Positions 5,934-6,853 of a stretch of DNA of 6,853 nucleotides are shown here, one piece after another. Source of the stretch: DATARH01 sp036264235 (lineage in GTDB: Bacteria; Pseudomonadota; Alphaproteobacteria; ATCC43930; CGMCC-115725). The stretch is taken from NCBI GenBank assembly GCA_036264235.1, contig DATARH010000070.1, forward strand, positions 1-6,853. The letters are read 5' to 3'. The translations under genes were made by a program, and so were the position numbers. Within the stretch, counting starts at the first letter, position 1; every line of letters starts with the position of its first letter. Below the pieces are notes generated by a model. It searched no databases. It was given only the letters and a program-made list of their open reading frames with translations, and was not told where the DNA came from.

Positions 5934-6151
5934 GTGAAACGGTACATAGTGATAGTCGGCGGCGCCATTGCTGGCGCCGTCGTCGTTTTCTGGCGCAGAG
6001 CCTGGGCAACAAGGGTGATGCGTCGAGCGCGGCCCGACCTATTGCCGCGGTCATCACCGCGACCTTCCGAAACGAACTGCTCGGCTGCGTCTTCGAATTG
6101 CTGCAACGCCAGGTGCTGCCAGCCTCCGATCATGCTTGCCACGCCCGCTGA
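5934..6151 (+). other. Doubtful small reading frame(s) in a gene-poor gap
   Basis: The gap 5877-6212 has no convincing gene. A GTG at 5934 opens a frame beginning MKRYIVIVGGAIAGAVVVFW, which looks like a short membrane anchor. That frame then runs into a Cys/Ser/Pro-rich stretch, typical of non-coding translation, ending at 6185. From about 5990 the frame one base back reads more like protein (for example AAVITATFRNELLGCVFELL, then a stop at 6149-6151) but has no start of its own. The two together would resemble a small membrane protein of about 70 residues broken by a frameshift. Third-position GC is much weaker than in the neighbouring genes. A minus-strand frame (5744-6142) is also open. 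I recognise none of these; non-coding DNA is at least as likely. Confidence 0.2.
5960..5989 (+). terminator. Possible ECF sigma terminator
   Basis: CGGCGCC (5960-5966) pairs with GGCGCCG (5973-5979) around a 6-base loop. TCGTCG follows and then a TTTT run (5986-5989). The T-run begins 6 bases after the stem, so it is an imperfect intrinsic terminator about 85 bases past the sigma factor stop. The same bases encode the apparent hydrophobic segment of the doubtful frame at 5934; the two readings compete. Confidence 0.35.
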
Positions 6152-6164
6152 ACGCTCGCCGCGG

Positions 6165-6192
6165 TTGCTGGCGCCGGCCGGCTAGATTAAAT
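6165..6192 (+). promoter_or_regulatory. Candidate tRNA-Pro promoter
   Basis: TTGCTG (6165-6170) and TTAAAT (6187-6192) are 16 bases apart and are followed by a GC-rich ACCGCGC stretch, as in stable-RNA promoters. The predicted start near 6199-6200 lies about 13 bases before the tRNA. TAGATT (6183-6188) overlaps as an alternative -10 but is too close to this -35. The same promoter may drive the NDUFS4-like gene and tRNA-Arg. Confidence 0.45.
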
Positions 6193-6212
6193 ACCGCGCA
6201 AGTTGCGGGCTG

Positions 6213-6290
<78 letters not shown>

Positions 6291-6349
6291 CGCACCCTGC
6301 GGCTCGGCGGCGCAGCGGCACAGTGTGCGACGGGGAGGGCGATCGGGAT

Positions 6350-6649
6350 ATGACGGCGGTACGCATCTTCAAGCCGGCCAAGACGGCGATGCAGTCGGGC
6401 CGGCGCAACACCAAGCAATGGGTGCTCGAATACGAGCAGGCGAGTCGGCGCGAACCGGACCCGCTGATGGGCTGGTCGAGCGCGCACGACACGCTGAACG
6501 AGGTGCGGCTGCATTTCGCCACCCTCGAAGAGGCGATCTCCTTTGCCGAGAAACGCGGCCTCGATTACAGCGTGATCGCGCCGCAGCCGCGCACCGAAAA
6601 ACAGAAAAGCTACGCCGACAATTTCCGCTACGACCGGCTCCACGTTTAA
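6350..6649 (+). CDS. NDUFS4-like complex I accessory subunit
   Basis: This 99-residue protein of the ETC complex I subunit family (NDUFS4, the mitochondrial 18-kDa subunit) binds the peripheral arm of NADH:quinone oxidoreductase at the membrane, facing the cytoplasm. The signature is complete: VRIFKPAKTAMQSGRRNTKQWVLEYE at 4-29, DPLMGWSSAHDTLNEVRLHF at 37-56, a helix with EEAISFAEKRGLDY at 60-73, and the C-terminal KSYADNFRYDR (86-96). Length fits alphaproteobacterial homologues, which lack the mitochondrial targeting extension. The ATG at 6350 begins the homology; GGAGG (6334-6338) is 11 bases upstream. An in-frame ATG at 6257 lies inside tRNA-Pro and is rejected. The gene is not with other nuo genes here. 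It sits between two tRNA genes on the same strand and is probably transcribed with them. Confidence 0.95.
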   Translation: MTAVRIFKPAKTAMQSGRRNTKQWVLEYEQASRREPDPLMGWSSAHDTLNEVRLHFATLEEAISFAEKRGLDYSVIAPQPRTEKQKSYADNFRYDRLHV

Positions 6650-6667
6650 CTGGTGGGTTTGGGCACC

Positions 6668-6744
6668 GACCCCGTAGCTCAGCTGGATAGAGCACCCGCC
6701 TTCTAAGCGGGTGGTCGCTGGTTCAAATCCAGCCGGAGTCGCCA
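6668..6744 (+). tRNA. tRNA-Arg (anticodon TCT)
   Basis: This is a 77-base cloverleaf. The anticodon stem CCCGC/GCGGG encloses loop CTTCTAA with anticodon TCT, which reads AGA and probably AGG. The D arm is GCTC...GAGC, the T arm GCTGG-TTCAAAT-CCAGC is perfect, the discriminator is G and CCA is encoded. The acceptor arms GACCCCG and CGGAGTC pair except for a C4-A69 mismatch. The gene begins 18 bases after the NDUFS4-like stop, with no promoter or terminator between, so it is probably processed from the same transcript. Its 3' end touches the cutA stop codon. Confidence 0.95.
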
Positions 6745-6853
6745 TCAGCCCGTCATCGCGTCGATCCACTGGAAATAGCCGCCAAAGCCCGCCGCGAAGG
6801 GCAGGGCGACGATTTCCGGCACGGTATAAGGATGCACCTGCTTGATGCGGGCA
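6745..6853 (-). CDS. cutA: CutA divalent-cation tolerance protein (3' end only)
   Basis: Only the last 35 codons and the TGA stop (6747-6745) lie in the window; the rest continues beyond its right edge. The readable part contains IKQVHPYTVPEIVALP followed by GGYFQWIDAMTG. The HPY-VPEI-ALP block and the final tryptophan-containing helix are characteristic of CutA, a small trimeric protein of about 105-115 residues linked to copper and divalent-cation tolerance. The motif is conserved enough for confident naming despite the truncation. The gene converges on tRNA-Arg with no bases between the two, so no separate terminator fits there. Confidence 0.88.
   Translation of the reverse strand, partial: ARIKQVHPYTVPEIVALPFAAGFGGYFQWIDAMTG

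Noticed and set aside
5744..6142. Minus-strand frame of 132 codons over the sigma gene end and the gap
   Set aside because: It overlaps the certain sigma factor coding end antisense, contains low-complexity Arg/Ala runs, and has no recognisable domain or ribosome site.

Overview
The window looks like high-GC chromosomal DNA from an alphaproteobacterium, plausibly Rhodospirillales or Hyphomicrobiales; I cannot place it further. The evidence is a small bacterial homologue of the mitochondrial complex I subunit NDUFS4 (a family found essentially in alphaproteobacteria and mitochondria), a mitochondrial-processing-peptidase-like M16 protease directly behind thrC, strong G/C preference in third codon positions, and CCA encoded in all three tRNA genes.

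Layout. Positions 1-123 hold GC-rich hairpins and a candidate thrC promoter. A tightly coupled plus-strand operon follows: thrC (124-1575, GTG start), an M16 zinc protease (1572-2837, ATGA overlap with thrC) and a GNAT acetyltransferase (2840-3439). It appears to end at a strong hairpin with a T-rich tail (3558-3587) that also touches the stop codon of the convergent yqgE/algH gene (3587-4144, minus). Divergent from yqgE is a PrxII/Prx5-type peroxiredoxin (4418-4900). A hairpin separates it from a convergent tRNA-Lys(TTT) gene (4966-5041, minus) that has a good sigma-70-like promoter. An ECF sigma factor (5292-5876) follows a 250-base leader region containing a perfect 16-bp palindrome. Positions 5877-6212 carry several hairpins and only a doubtful small reading frame. 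The right end holds tRNA-Pro(TGG), the NDUFS4-like gene and tRNA-Arg(TCT), all on the plus strand and closely spaced. Last is the 3' end of cutA (minus), whose stop codon directly abuts the CCA of tRNA-Arg.

How the genes relate. Most are housekeeping: threonine synthesis, protein processing and acetylation, peroxide detoxification, translation, respiratory complex I and metal tolerance. The ECF sigma factor is the only evident specific regulator, and no anti-sigma gene lies beside it in this window. I see no phage, transposon, CRISPR, toxin-antitoxin or defence genes, and nothing that amounts to a new multi-gene system. The points most worth a second look are regulatory or architectural: the tRNA-mRNA-tRNA arrangement around the NDUFS4 gene, the palindrome upstream of the orphan ECF sigma factor, a possibly leaderless thrC, the zero-spacing cutA/tRNA-Arg junction, and a possible decayed small gene at 5934-6151.
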